Below, piece after piece: positions 6,374 through 12,715 of a stretch of DNA of 12,715 nt. A program made the translations under genes and the position numbers. Position 1 is the stretch's first letter. Every line of letters starts with the position of its first letter. The notes under the pieces were generated by a model that saw only the letters and a list, made by a program, of their open reading frames with translations, ran no database searches and was not told where the DNA came from. The stretch is taken from positions 1-12,715 of the forward strand of contig JAAYPU010000341.1 in the NCBI GenBank assembly GCA_012519645.1. The letters are read 5' to 3'. The DNA comes from Clostridiales bacterium. Lineage in GTDB: Bacteria > Bacillota > Clostridia > Peptostreptococcales > JAAYPU01.

Positions 6374-8335
6374 TTAGATTTCCAAGGTTACAGGATTATA
6401 TTCAATCCCCTCACCGACAAAATACTTGCTAAACATTTCATAATATTCAAGCCTCAATCCCTGTATAAATACTATCAGGCCTTCCAATCCAATGACTATT
6501 ACATTTCCTATTATATAAATCAATACACCGGCTGTTTTGTTATTTGCCAATTGCGCCATTGTATGGAACGCCATAAAAAGCCCCACATGGTTCAGAGCAA
6601 AAGCTCCTACACGAATAAAGGATATGGTATTACTTAATATGTTAATAATGGTTTCAAGCCCCTCAAAAATACTCTCCGTATAGTAACTCGAAGGAGATTC
6701 GTCGTATAAAGGTCTTTTCTTTAATAACAAATGTGTCAAAGGTTCTCTGACTACTATAAGAAGGATACATAATACCATTATGGGAATTAAATTGTTCACT
6801 GGCACAATTTCTATCCCTAAAGTCATATTAGACAGAATCGCAAGCAAGCTCATAAAAAATACAAACCCGCAAATACCATTCCTGCCAAAGATGCCTTCCT
6901 TTATGTCTCTTTTTCTTATTGCATTGATAATACCTATGGAAAAACTGATGAAAAGAAATATCGCGCCTACTATAACCGAACTGAACAGCATTGTATTTAT
7001 ATTTTCCATCGGTCTTAAAAACAGAGCCGGCAGAATATCCTCAAATCCGAATATACTTCCATAAAGAAATCCGAATATGACTGAGCTTATGCCCAATCTC
7101 ATAAATATTTGTCCATAAACATTAAAGGAGGTTCTTTTGTAAGCAAACAATCCCATTAAAAATATTATCATGCCCTGTCCTACATCCCCAAACATAGCGC
7201 CGAAAAGAAACATATAGCTGAGACTTAAAAACAGAGTAGGGTCGATTTCATCATATGAGGGTATGCCATACATTTTTATTAAAGGCTCAAATGGTTTGAA
7301 TATTTTAGGATTTGAAAGCTTAGTTGGGGGAATTATATAATTATAAACCTCTTTGGTGCTCTTAAATACCAAAATTACTTTTTCATTGTATCCCGTTAAT
7401 CTTGCAGTTAGTTTTCCTTTTTCTTTTGAAGGAACCCAGCCTGATAAATAGAAAAAGTTTTCGGTGCAGGCAATATTGTTTTTAATAATTGCTTTTGCTT
7501 CTTCCATTTCATTTTGAGCAAATGCCTTTTCTATTTCTTTATAATATTTCTCTCTTAATACTTTTTTTTCAGCCTCTAATTGTTCGATTTCCACATTCAG
7601 TATTTCTGCCTGTTCGCTTATAAAATCTTCTATCTCAGAAGGCCTCCCGACAAAATCTTTAGGAATACTCAATTTGCTGAAGTTTAAAGACCTTAAAATC
7701 CTATCCGTTTCAACAGCAAATTCTTTAAGTGAAATAATGAGATATACTTCACCTTTTTCAACCTTACCAATATGCAAAACTATCGCAGGTATGTTTTCAT
7801 AGTTCTTTTTAATTTTTTCCCTGCCTTCTCTTGAAAGAATACCGACTTCATAGTTAAAATATTTCATTCGGTTTAGCATTTTCAAATCAAAATCGACCAG
7901 CTTCATCATTCCCAAATAATTCTTTATGGTGTCTAATTTGTTTAGTTCTGATTTCTTTGCTTCGATTTTTTTTCTGAAAGCATTAACATCCTGATAGATT
8001 TCGTTTAACGTTTTAGCAGTTTCCTCAAAAAAATATTTGTCGGATAAATGCTGAAGCTTCACGTCCTTGCCTATATTTAAGAATGTCATTAAATCTTCAA
8101 GCTGGTATCTGAATGTCCTAAGGTTCTGCTGATCTTTATATGAATGAATCATTGCCATTTCTGAAATCTCATGAATGTTTTCTTTGTCCAGAGCTATAGT
8201 AAAATTACTGTCATTGATTTCAACCATAGCATTTACTACATGAAGTTTACCGAACAATACTATTTCTTTCACAAGCTCATCCATATACTCGATAGGCGCT
8301 ACGAGATTCAGCATATTCATACGTTCGACAGACAT
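6374..8335 (-). CDS. ntpI: V-type ATPase subunit I (membrane stator, a-subunit)
   Basis: Subunit I forms the ion half-channels against the K ring and anchors the peripheral stalks. The chosen form has 653 residues. An N-terminal cytoplasmic half with long coiled coils (about 90-300) is followed by a membrane domain of about seven or eight helices from around 365 to 640. The essential arginine lies in SNTISFIRVGAFALNH (Arg575), and the conserved C-terminus GLRLEYYEMFSKYFVGEG is intact. The frame opens at ATG 8339-8341, but AGGGGGG directly abuts that codon. The ATG at 8333-8335 has proper spacing and gives MSVERM, aligning with the usual M-x-I-E-K-M start, so I prefer it. It begins a few bases after the subunit C frame ends. 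Confidence 0.95.
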   Translation of the reverse strand: MSVERMNMLNLVAPIEYMDELVKEIVLFGKLHVVNAMVEINDSNFTIALDKENIHEISEMAMIHSYKDQQNLRTFRYQLEDLMTFLNIGKDVKLQHLSDKYFFEETAKTLNEIYQDVNAFRKKIEAKKSELNKLDTIKNYLGMMKLVDFDLKMLNRMKYFNYEVGILSREGREKIKKNYENIPAIVLHIGKVEKGEVYLIISLKEFAVETDRILRSLNFSKLSIPKDFVGRPSEIEDFISEQAEILNVEIEQLEAEKKVLREKYYKEIEKAFAQNEMEEAKAIIKNNIACTENFFYLSGWVPSKEKGKLTARLTGYNEKVILVFKSTKEVYNYIIPPTKLSNPKIFKPFEPLIKMYGIPSYDEIDPTLFLSLSYMFLFGAMFGDVGQGMIIFLMGLFAYKRTSFNVYGQIFMRLGISSVIFGFLYGSIFGFEDILPALFLRPMENINTMLFSSVIVGAIFLFISFSIGIINAIRKRDIKEGIFGRNGICGFVFFMSLLAILSNMTLGIEIVPVNNLIPIMVLCILLIVVREPLTHLLLKKRPLYDESPSSYYTESIFEGLETIINILSNTISFIRVGAFALNHVGLFMAFHTMAQLANNKTAGVLIYIIGNVIVIGLEGLIVFIQGLRLEYYEMFSKYFVGEGIEYNPVTLEI

Positions 8336-8346
8336 TTCCATCCCCC

Positions 8347-8700
8347 CTACACTTTCCGAATTAGAAACCGTTTAATACGCTCAACTGAAAAGCCATATTT
8401 ATGTGCCTGAATAATGGATATAATATCCCTCATCTCATATTCTAACAGATAAAGATATGTAAAAAGCTCCATTATGTTAAACTGTTCTTTTTTCTTATAG
8501 CCTAAAAGCAAAAAATACAGATATCTTTTGCTTCGTCTCTCCATAAATATTTCCCGCGTTTTAGTGTGGTCAAAAAGAAAATAATACGTGCTGTTAAGAA
8601 TTCTGTCTACAAGTTCATCCGAATTATTGAGATAGCATAATTCCCTGACTTCGTCATCTTTGAATTTGTATCCGCCTGACAGAGAAAAGTTATAAATCTC
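8347..8700 (-). pseudogene. ntpC: Subunit C gene, 3' part cut off by an in-frame stop
   Basis: Directly after the TAA at 8701-8703, and in the same reading frame, 117 sense codons run to a TAG at 8347-8349. They encode the missing last third of subunit C: EIYNFSLSGGYKF, then LCYLNNSDELVDRIL, MERRSKRYLYFLLL and a closing helical region with YLYLLEYEMRDIISIIQAHK and FSVERIKRFL, all typical of the family's C-terminus. Counting the stop as one residue, the two parts give 348 residues, the normal family length. There is no further stop or frameshift. An internal ATG (8542-8544) could start a 65-residue piece, but the upstream sequence shows no convincing SD. I therefore treat this as a remnant rather than an independent gene. 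Confidence 0.85.
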
Positions 8701-9393
8701 TTATGATGATATGTCAAATAACTCCTTAGCCCTATATATCCACTGGATATTAAACAGATCAATCTTTATGCCCATGAATTTTTTAAATAATCGCCGATCC
8801 TCCGGGTCAAGCTTGGGAATAAGGCTTGTTATTCTTCTAAAGAAATATTGGTCCAGAGTCATTTCCATATAAAACAGCTGCCTATCCGATGATTCTTCCA
8901 GGAATGGCTTCAGCAGATTGTGATAAGGTGTTTCTGCTAAATTATCTATCAAATCTTCCAACGACTTGGACTGAAGAAGTTTGTAAAAATCTATCGCTGA
9001 GTTTTTTGTGCATGATATCAGGTAATTTCCGACTGATTGAATATCCTGCCCTTTTATTGCAGTTTTAATGAGAAGCTTTAAATCCGAAACCTCGTACCTT
9101 ATTAAAAATGCTTTAACAAATTTTTTATATGTACCGGAAAAGTAAGGCAAAAGCTGCTCGTAGTGCCAAACATTGTTCTTAAGCAATAACAATTCAAATG
9201 CAGACAGGTCACTGCTTTGCTCATCAATGTCTTTCAGCAATTCATAGTATTCTTTTTTGCTTTTAAGAAAAAGCATTATTTCTTCTGTATCCTCCTTATT
9301 AAGGAGAGCTTCATAATCTTCATTTGAAAGCAGCTGTCCCTCCAAATACCTTATCTTGGTATTTACGGCAGCATACTTGCTGATATTAGGCAT
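8701..9393 (-). CDS. ntpC: V-type ATPase subunit C, N-terminal two thirds (prematurely stopped)
   Basis: Subunit C (the d-type subunit) is the all-helical funnel that seats the D/F shaft on the proteolipid ring. This 230-residue frame has the family N-terminus (KYAAVNTKIRYLEGQLLSNE) and three-lobed helical character, including SDLKLLIKTAIKG and KIDLFNIQWIYRAKELF. It ends at a TAA exactly where the family continues with a Glu-Ile stretch. The start is ATG 9391-9393, after GGAAGTGG and 17 bases past subunit H. As written, the product lacks its third lobe and would probably not couple shaft to ring. A GAA, AAA or CAA codon is one base away from TAA, so a point mutation or base-call error suffices to explain it. 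Confidence 0.9.
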   Translation of the reverse strand: MPNISKYAAVNTKIRYLEGQLLSNEDYEALLNKEDTEEIMLFLKSKKEYYELLKDIDEQSSDLSAFELLLLKNNVWHYEQLLPYFSGTYKKFVKAFLIRYEVSDLKLLIKTAIKGQDIQSVGNYLISCTKNSAIDFYKLLQSKSLEDLIDNLAETPYHNLLKPFLEESSDRQLFYMEMTLDQYFFRRITSLIPKLDPEDRRLFKKFMGIKIDLFNIQWIYRAKELFDISS

Positions 9394-9410
9394 TTAACCA
9401 CTTCCCGTAC

Positions 9411-9725
9411 TTAATCAAGCGTAATTATTTTATTAAATATATCTTCACATAAACCGTCTTTTATTTTGCTATATTGATTATCTAAGGCTAAACATATATT
9501 TTCAGTGCTCTTATTTATTTCTTTTATTTCTTCATCTGCTTCAGCTCTAAATTTCTTCGCAAAAGTATTTCCCTCTTCTTTTGCCTGTTCAATAATCTGC
9601 TGTCGGAGCTTCTCCTTCTTTTCGATCAGCTCATTCTCAATATCTTTCTTCAGCTTACTTTTCATTTCTTTTAAATTAGAAGCTTTGGAATCTATCTCTA
9701 TAATCTTTTTTAATATATGCTCCAT
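9411..9725 (-). CDS. V-type ATPase small coiled-coil subunit (G/H type, peripheral stalk)
   Basis: This 104-residue protein is almost wholly a charged alpha-helical coiled coil (about 8-95, rich in K, E and I). It includes LKEMKSKLKKDIENELIEKK and RQQIIEQAKEEGNTFAKKF, and it has no membrane segment. Length, composition and position as the first gene of the operon fit the subunit called H or G (NtpF in Enterococcus), which winds around subunit E to form the peripheral stalk. Such proteins diverge quickly, so the assignment rests mostly on context. Its ATG (9723-9725) follows a strong GGAGGTG seven bases upstream, and a promoter lies just before it. Confidence 0.85.
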   Translation of the reverse strand: MEHILKKIIEIDSKASNLKEMKSKLKKDIENELIEKKEKLRQQIIEQAKEEGNTFAKKFRAEADEEIKEINKSTENICLALDNQYSKIKDGLCEDIFNKIITLD

Positions 9726-9757
9726 AAAAGCACACCTCCGTTTTAAGCCTAAATACT

Positions 9758-9785
9758 ATTATACTACTAATATTTTTTTTGTTAA
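9758..9785 (-). promoter_or_regulatory. Sigma-A promoter of the V-ATPase operon
   Basis: On the minus strand, TTAACA (9780-9785; five of six consensus bases) and a perfect TATAAT (9758-9763) are 16 bases apart, with a run of eight A residues in the spacer. Transcription would start near 9750, about 25 bases before the first ATG of the operon. No attenuator or operator is evident. No other good promoter was found between here and the terminator at 1100-1138, so this one probably drives all nine subunits. Confidence 0.7.
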
Positions 9786-9803
9786 GCATTATATTCATAA
9801 AGA

Positions 9804-9847
9804 TAAAAAAATTGACATCACAGCTTCAGGATATGATTCCCGTCAGC
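9804..9847 (-). terminator. Possible terminator after the flavoprotein gene
   Basis: Just after the TGA of the flavoprotein gene, the minus strand can pair TGAC and ATCA (with a four-base bulge between them) with TGATGTCA, followed by six T residues and more AT. The stem is imperfect and the loop large, so this is a weak candidate. It sits between the flavoprotein stop and the V-ATPase promoter, where a terminator would be expected. Confidence 0.4.
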
Positions 9848-10801
9848 TCATTTGCAGGACCTCTTGATTTGTATGAATTTTTCTGCCTTAACACCTGCTA
9901 TGGCTCCATCTCCGACACATGTGGCCACCTGCCTCAGGTATTTTTTTCTTACATCCCCCGCCGCAAATACGCCTTCAATATTTGTTTCCATTTCTTCATT
10001 AGTAAGGATATACCCTTCGTCAGTCATATCCAACATTCCTTTAAAAATGTCCGAATTAGGAATATGACCGATAAATTCAAAGCATCTGTGACATTTAACC
10101 GGTATCAATTCTCCTGTTTTCAAATTTTTCAGCACAACAGCCTCTATTTGATCATCACCGTCAAAATGGTCAACAACAGTATTCCAAATGAATTCCATCT
10201 TAGGATTGCTCAATGCGGTTGCTTTCGTAATTTCATTGCAATCCATTTTTCCGGCATCATGCAAAACAGATACGATAACCTTATCTGCAAACTTTGTTAA
10301 GAAAACACCTTCCTCAATAGCTGAATCGCCTGATCCTATAACAACTACGGTTTTCCCGGTATTAGATGCCGCATCACATACTGCACAGAATGAAATACCC
10401 TTGCCTATTAATTTTTCTTCATTGGGAGCCCCAGTTATTCTTGGTCTTGCACCTGAAGCTATGATAACTGCTTCAGCTTCGTAAATATTCCTGAAGGTTT
10501 CAATTATTTTTACATCATTTATGAGGTCCGCTCTTTTCACATCCGTGAATTTGAATTTGACATTGAATCGCCTTGCCTGTTTATAGAATAGCTCCATCAA
10601 GCTTTTTCCATCCGTACCGTCAGGAAAGCCCGGGTAATTCTCTATTTCACCAGTACCGGCGGCAAGGCCCCCGACTAATGACTGCTCAAGGACAAGCGTA
10701 TTCAGCATTGCTCTTCCGCAGTATATGGCTGCTGTCAGACCGGCCGCACCGCCGCCTATTATAATAACATCATATTTTTCAATGATTTTGTCCATTTTCA
10801 T
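9848..10801 (-). CDS. Thioredoxin-reductase-like FAD oxidoreductase with atypical pyridine-nucleotide site
   Basis: This 317-residue protein has the low-molecular-weight thioredoxin reductase fold. The FAD P-loop GGGAAG is at 16-21, IENYPGFP at 53-60, the redox-active pair Cys139/Cys142 in CAVCD (usually CATCD), a second Rossmann motif GSGDSA at 156-161, and the FAD-closing GVFAAGDVR...LRQVATCVGDGAIAG near the end. The HRRxxxR motif that grips the 2'-phosphate of NADPH is missing: the position reads LHDAGKMDCNE. A second CxxC (Cys237/Cys240, CHRC) lies just before FEFIGHIPN. It is therefore probably a thiol-disulfide flavoprotein that uses NADH, another flavin-reducing partner or ferredoxin; which one is inference. 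No thioredoxin gene is adjacent. The ATG at 10799-10801 follows a G-rich SD (AGGGGGG); a second ATG two codons on is possible. Confidence 0.85.
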   Translation of the reverse strand: MKMDKIIEKYDVIIIGGGAAGLTAAIYCGRAMLNTLVLEQSLVGGLAAGTGEIENYPGFPDGTDGKSLMELFYKQARRFNVKFKFTDVKRADLINDVKIIETFRNIYEAEAVIIASGARPRITGAPNEEKLIGKGISFCAVCDAASNTGKTVVVIGSGDSAIEEGVFLTKFADKVIVSVLHDAGKMDCNEITKATALSNPKMEFIWNTVVDHFDGDDQIEAVVLKNLKTGELIPVKCHRCFEFIGHIPNSDIFKGMLDMTDEGYILTNEEMETNIEGVFAAGDVRKKYLRQVATCVGDGAIAGVKAEKFIQIKRSCK

Positions 10802-10825
10802 ATAACCCCCCTAAAGAAAACTTCA

Positions 10826-10871
10826 TAATTGACATTAGTCGAATTATATATGTACCTGCTTTGATTATAAA
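10826..10871 (-). promoter_or_regulatory. Candidate promoter and operator of the flavoprotein gene
   Basis: On the minus strand a perfect TATAAT (10843-10848) is 17 bases from TTTATA (10866-10871), a four-of-six -35 match. Immediately downstream, an imperfect inverted repeat (TAATTGAC / GTCgAATTA, about 10826-10846) covers the expected start site and could be a repressor site. It does not match the PerR, Fur or Rex consensus sequences I know. Confidence in the -10 is moderate and in the rest low. Confidence 0.4.
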
Positions 10872-11021
10872 CGAAAAGATATATTATAAAAATGTTTTAT
10901 ACCAAAGAACCAAACGATTTTTTTCAGCAAACATATTTTATAAATAATTCCCGGCTGGAAATGTCTATTATATTTAAAAATGCAAATAATAATTAATAAT
11001 TATTTTAAAAGGATGATTTAA

Positions 11022-11741
11022 ATGGGTCTCATTGAAGAAACATACGGTCTGTTTTTACATGTTTTATTTAATATTACAAATCCAATCAAAAAGAAAATCG
11101 TTAAAACGGAATGTGAAGTACATAAGTTTTTAAATTCATCTGCTTTGCAAATACTTAAGAAGGATGGCTATATGGATGAATACAGCTTATTCAGCTGTTA
11201 TCTGCCTGAAATAAACAAAGGTACCGTATGGGCCGATCAAGATTATAAAAGCTCCAATCATTTTTACAGTCCTGAAAAAGATAAACCGGATGGATTGTAT
11301 GGACGAAGAAGTGCGATGGAATTAGGGATTGAATATTATCTTAAGGCGCGCAAAAGCTGGAAGACCGGAAAAAATAAAAAATCATTGTTTTACTTAGGGG
11401 CTGCCATTCATATAATCCAAGATATGACTGTTCCTCAGCATGCAAACATTCGCCTGTTGGATAATCACCGACAGTATGAAACATTTGTAAAAAGGGCTTA
11501 TCTCTATATGAACAGATCCGATAGACTGCCAAAAGCATACAGATTGAATTCCATTGAAGATTATATAAAATACAATTCACGCATGGCTATTAAAATACAT
11601 AAAAAATATGATTCCGTTTCAAAGGATGAACTCAGATATTTTCTCGTAACATCACATATCCTGCCGCTTGCGAAGAAAACCACTGCCGGAGCAATGATCA
11701 TGTTTTATGACGACATATTTAAAAAGAACAAAACAAACTAA
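11022..11741 (+). CDS. Zinc-dependent phospholipase C family protein, no evident signal peptide
   Basis: This 239-residue protein matches the zinc-phospholipase C / alpha-toxin catalytic fold. The metal-ligand pattern is clear: His34 (CEVHKFLNSSALQIL), Asp72 (VWADQD), His80 (NHFYSP), His130 and Asp134 (AAIHIIQDM), His140 (VPQHAN), and His149 with Glu153 (NHRQYETF). These correspond in order to His11, Asp56, His68, His126, Asp130, His136, His148 and Glu152 of Clostridium perfringens alpha-toxin. Unlike that toxin it shows no cleavable signal peptide and no N-terminal Trp ligand, and it lacks the C-terminal membrane-binding domain. The protein may therefore act in the cytoplasm or leave by another route; its substrate is unknown. 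The ATG follows AAAGGATG at normal spacing. It is the only plus-strand gene, divergent from the flavoprotein and convergent with the membrane protein. Confidence 0.88.
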   Translation: MGLIEETYGLFLHVLFNITNPIKKKIVKTECEVHKFLNSSALQILKKDGYMDEYSLFSCYLPEINKGTVWADQDYKSSNHFYSPEKDKPDGLYGRRSAMELGIEYYLKARKSWKTGKNKKSLFYLGAAIHIIQDMTVPQHANIRLLDNHRQYETFVKRAYLYMNRSDRLPKAYRLNSIEDYIKYNSRMAIKIHKKYDSVSKDELRYFLVTSHILPLAKKTTAGAMIMFYDDIFKKNKTN

Positions 11742-11750
11742 GAATAAACT

Positions 11751-11777
11751 AAAGAAACTCCATATAGGAGTTTCTTT
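11751..11777. terminator. Terminator hairpin after the phospholipase gene
   Basis: Perfect 11-bp arms AAAGAAACTCC (11751-11761) and GGAGTTTCTTT (11767-11777) enclose a five-base loop, ten bases past the phospholipase stop. The T tract is short in both directions. It probably acts as a terminator for the plus-strand gene and perhaps also for the convergent gene. Confidence 0.7.
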
Positions 11778-11793
11778 AAATATATTTAAAAGT

Positions 11794-11822
11794 TTGTCTA
11801 AATATTATCAATATTTAGACAA
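11794..11822. terminator. Second hairpin between convergent genes (13-bp perfect stem)
   Basis: TTGTCTAAATATT (11794-11806) and its exact complement AATATTTAGACAA (11810-11822) are separated by only three bases. The hairpin lies just four bases from the stop of the minus-strand membrane-protein gene. On the minus strand it is followed by ACTTTTAAAT, so it may terminate that gene. No long T run is present, so a different role, such as transcript stabilisation, is possible. Confidence 0.55.
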
Positions 11823-11825
11823 CAT

Positions 11826-12494
11826 CTATGCACATTCCCTTAGCTCTTGCTTTTTTTCCTTATTCGCAATACTCAGCAGAATCCCAAGTACAACTGATAG
11901 CATAGCTGCCATAATAACTCTGTAATTTTCAGCCAGGCTGAATGTAATTGTATGAGCCGGAATCCAGAAAAACGGAATGGTTTTTAATAAAACAAAATCT
12001 ACAAATTCCTTCCAATCAACGTGATAGATAACCTGTTTAAATGATATTACTTTCCTCTGTTCTTCATATTTCATTACAATATATGAATGTGCTATTCTAT
12101 GCAGCGCCATTAGAACAGGTGCAAAGAATATATTATTCAAAAACGAAGTTAAAAACCCGCTAATTATTCTCGATCCATAGAATGGCAGGTATCCTGCTTT
12201 TTGGGCACTCATTACACCGTCTGCAAAAATTTTAGTTACAAGACATACTATGATGCCCATCAAACCCCATGCAATCACTCTGCTTATAAATCCTTTAGGC
12301 TTTTCCCAATTCCCATTTTTTAACCGAATTGCGAGAAGCTCACCCATTGTTGCAAGAACTGCAAATTTAGCAAAGCTACTCAAATATCTGAATTTTACGG
12401 TAAACGCAATAAAAACATCTTTTGTCTGCGGTAATGTGACGAATAGTACAACCCCGACTAAAATAAGCCCCCAGACCAAATCTCCTTTTTTCAT
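11826..12494 (-). CDS. Integral membrane protein resembling the Mpv17/PMP22 family
   Basis: This 222-residue protein has about six hydrophobic segments (about 7-23, 37-57, 72-92, 105-130, 165-185 and 188-210) and short basic loops. The C-terminal stretch FFWIPAHTITFSLAENYRVI followed by a hydrophobic segment ending LGILLS recalls the signature of the eukaryotic peroxisomal/mitochondrial Mpv17/PMP22 family (an F-W-P-x-x-x-x-x-F type core, an Arg, then a helix ending L-S). Clostridial relatives exist, but no function is established for them. I base the family on that resemblance alone, so it is tentative; the membrane assignment is firm. The ATG at 12492-12494 follows AGGAGGG five bases upstream. 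It has its own promoter about 95 bases upstream and looks monocistronic. Confidence 0.75.
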   Translation of the reverse strand: MKKGDLVWGLILVGVVLFVTLPQTKDVFIAFTVKFRYLSSFAKFAVLATMGELLAIRLKNGNWEKPKGFISRVIAWGLMGIIVCLVTKIFADGVMSAQKAGYLPFYGSRIISGFLTSFLNNIFFAPVLMALHRIAHSYIVMKYEEQRKVISFKQVIYHVDWKEFVDFVLLKTIPFFWIPAHTITFSLAENYRVIMAAMLSVVLGILLSIANKEKKQELRECA

Positions 12495-12590
12495 ATAAAC
12501 CCTCCTGCTATTGCCATTTCTCCCCTGCCGAACTTAAAAATACCTTTAAAAGTCAGCAACATATATAACTGCTAAGACCACTACAATGTT

Positions 12591-12618
12591 AGTATATACC
12601 TGTAAAATACTTTGTCAA
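12591..12618 (-). promoter_or_regulatory. Sigma-A promoter of the membrane-protein gene
   Basis: On the minus strand a perfect TTGACA (12613-12618) is 16 bases from TATACT (12591-12596; five of six). This gives a leader of roughly 90 bases before the ATG at 12494, which is long for a simple gene. I see no riboswitch or terminator-like fold in the leader. The remaining sequence to 12715 shows no gene I can support. Confidence 0.7.
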
Positions 12619-12715
12619 TAATTTATCATTCTTTTGGTATATTCTGAATATTTTGATAATAGCAGGATGTACTCTATTTTAGGAATGAAAAAGGAGATCT
12701 CAGCACAAAAGCTCC

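Noticed and set aside
8701..8703. Programmed recoding as selenocysteine or pyrrolysine
   Set aside because: The codon is TAA, not TGA or TAG, and no SECIS-like fold is obvious. Several other genes here use TAA as a normal terminator, so code reassignment is also excluded.
9779..10300. Plus-strand open frame antisense to the flavoprotein gene
   Set aside because: The minus-strand frame has clear FAD and CxxC motifs. The plus-strand translation has none and no SD.
11794..11822. Attachment site or insertion-sequence end
   Set aside because: The 13-bp inverted repeat has a three-base loop and sits between convergent genes, which a terminator or stability hairpin explains better. No recombinase or transposase is nearby.
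12685..12715. Start of a plus-strand gene (ATGAAAAAGGAG...) at the right edge
   Set aside because: Only about ten codons are visible and there is no SD before the ATG, so it cannot be supported from this window.

Overview
The window is AT-rich DNA (roughly one third G+C by eye). Its gene repertoire fits a low-G+C anaerobic Firmicute of class Clostridia: a V/A-type rotary ATPase operon, a thioredoxin-reductase-like flavoprotein, a zinc-dependent phospholipase C-like protein and strong Shine-Dalgarno sites. I cannot fix the genus from the sequence. All genes lie on the minus strand except the phospholipase gene.

Layout from left to right. (1) 1-781: a two-gene unit with a small Cro/C1-type HTH regulator and a multi-pass membrane protein, driven by a near-perfect sigma-A promoter. 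(2) 841-1132: no conventional gene. It holds a 209-bp segment bounded by perfect 12-bp inverted repeats and packed with hairpins, then the terminator of the next operon. (3) 1133-9785: a complete V-type ATPase operon, transcribed right to left as H, C, I, K, F, E, A, B, D, with a promoter at 9758-9785 and a rho-independent terminator at 1100-1138. Gaps are very short, E and A overlap, and several SD sites sit in the end of the preceding gene. (4) 9848-10801: a thioredoxin-reductase-like flavoprotein. (5) 11022-11741 (+): a zinc-phospholipase C family protein. (6) 11826-12494: an integral membrane protein resembling the Mpv17/PMP22 family, convergent with the phospholipase gene and separated from it by two strong hairpins.

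The ATPase genes together encode one membrane machine: catalytic A and non-catalytic B, central stalk D and F, the C funnel linking the stalk to the ring, peripheral stalks E and H, the rotor ring K and the stator I. The main anomaly is that the subunit C gene carries a single in-frame TAA at 8701-8703. The frame on both sides is intact and encodes recognisable subunit C, so this is a fresh nonsense mutation, a sequencing error or, less likely, recoding.

Other points of interest are the inverted-repeat-bounded element at 877-1085, the flavoprotein that has lost the NADPH 2'-phosphate motif and gained a second CxxC, and the phospholipase homologue with no evident signal peptide. I found no rRNA, tRNA, CRISPR array or intact insertion sequence.
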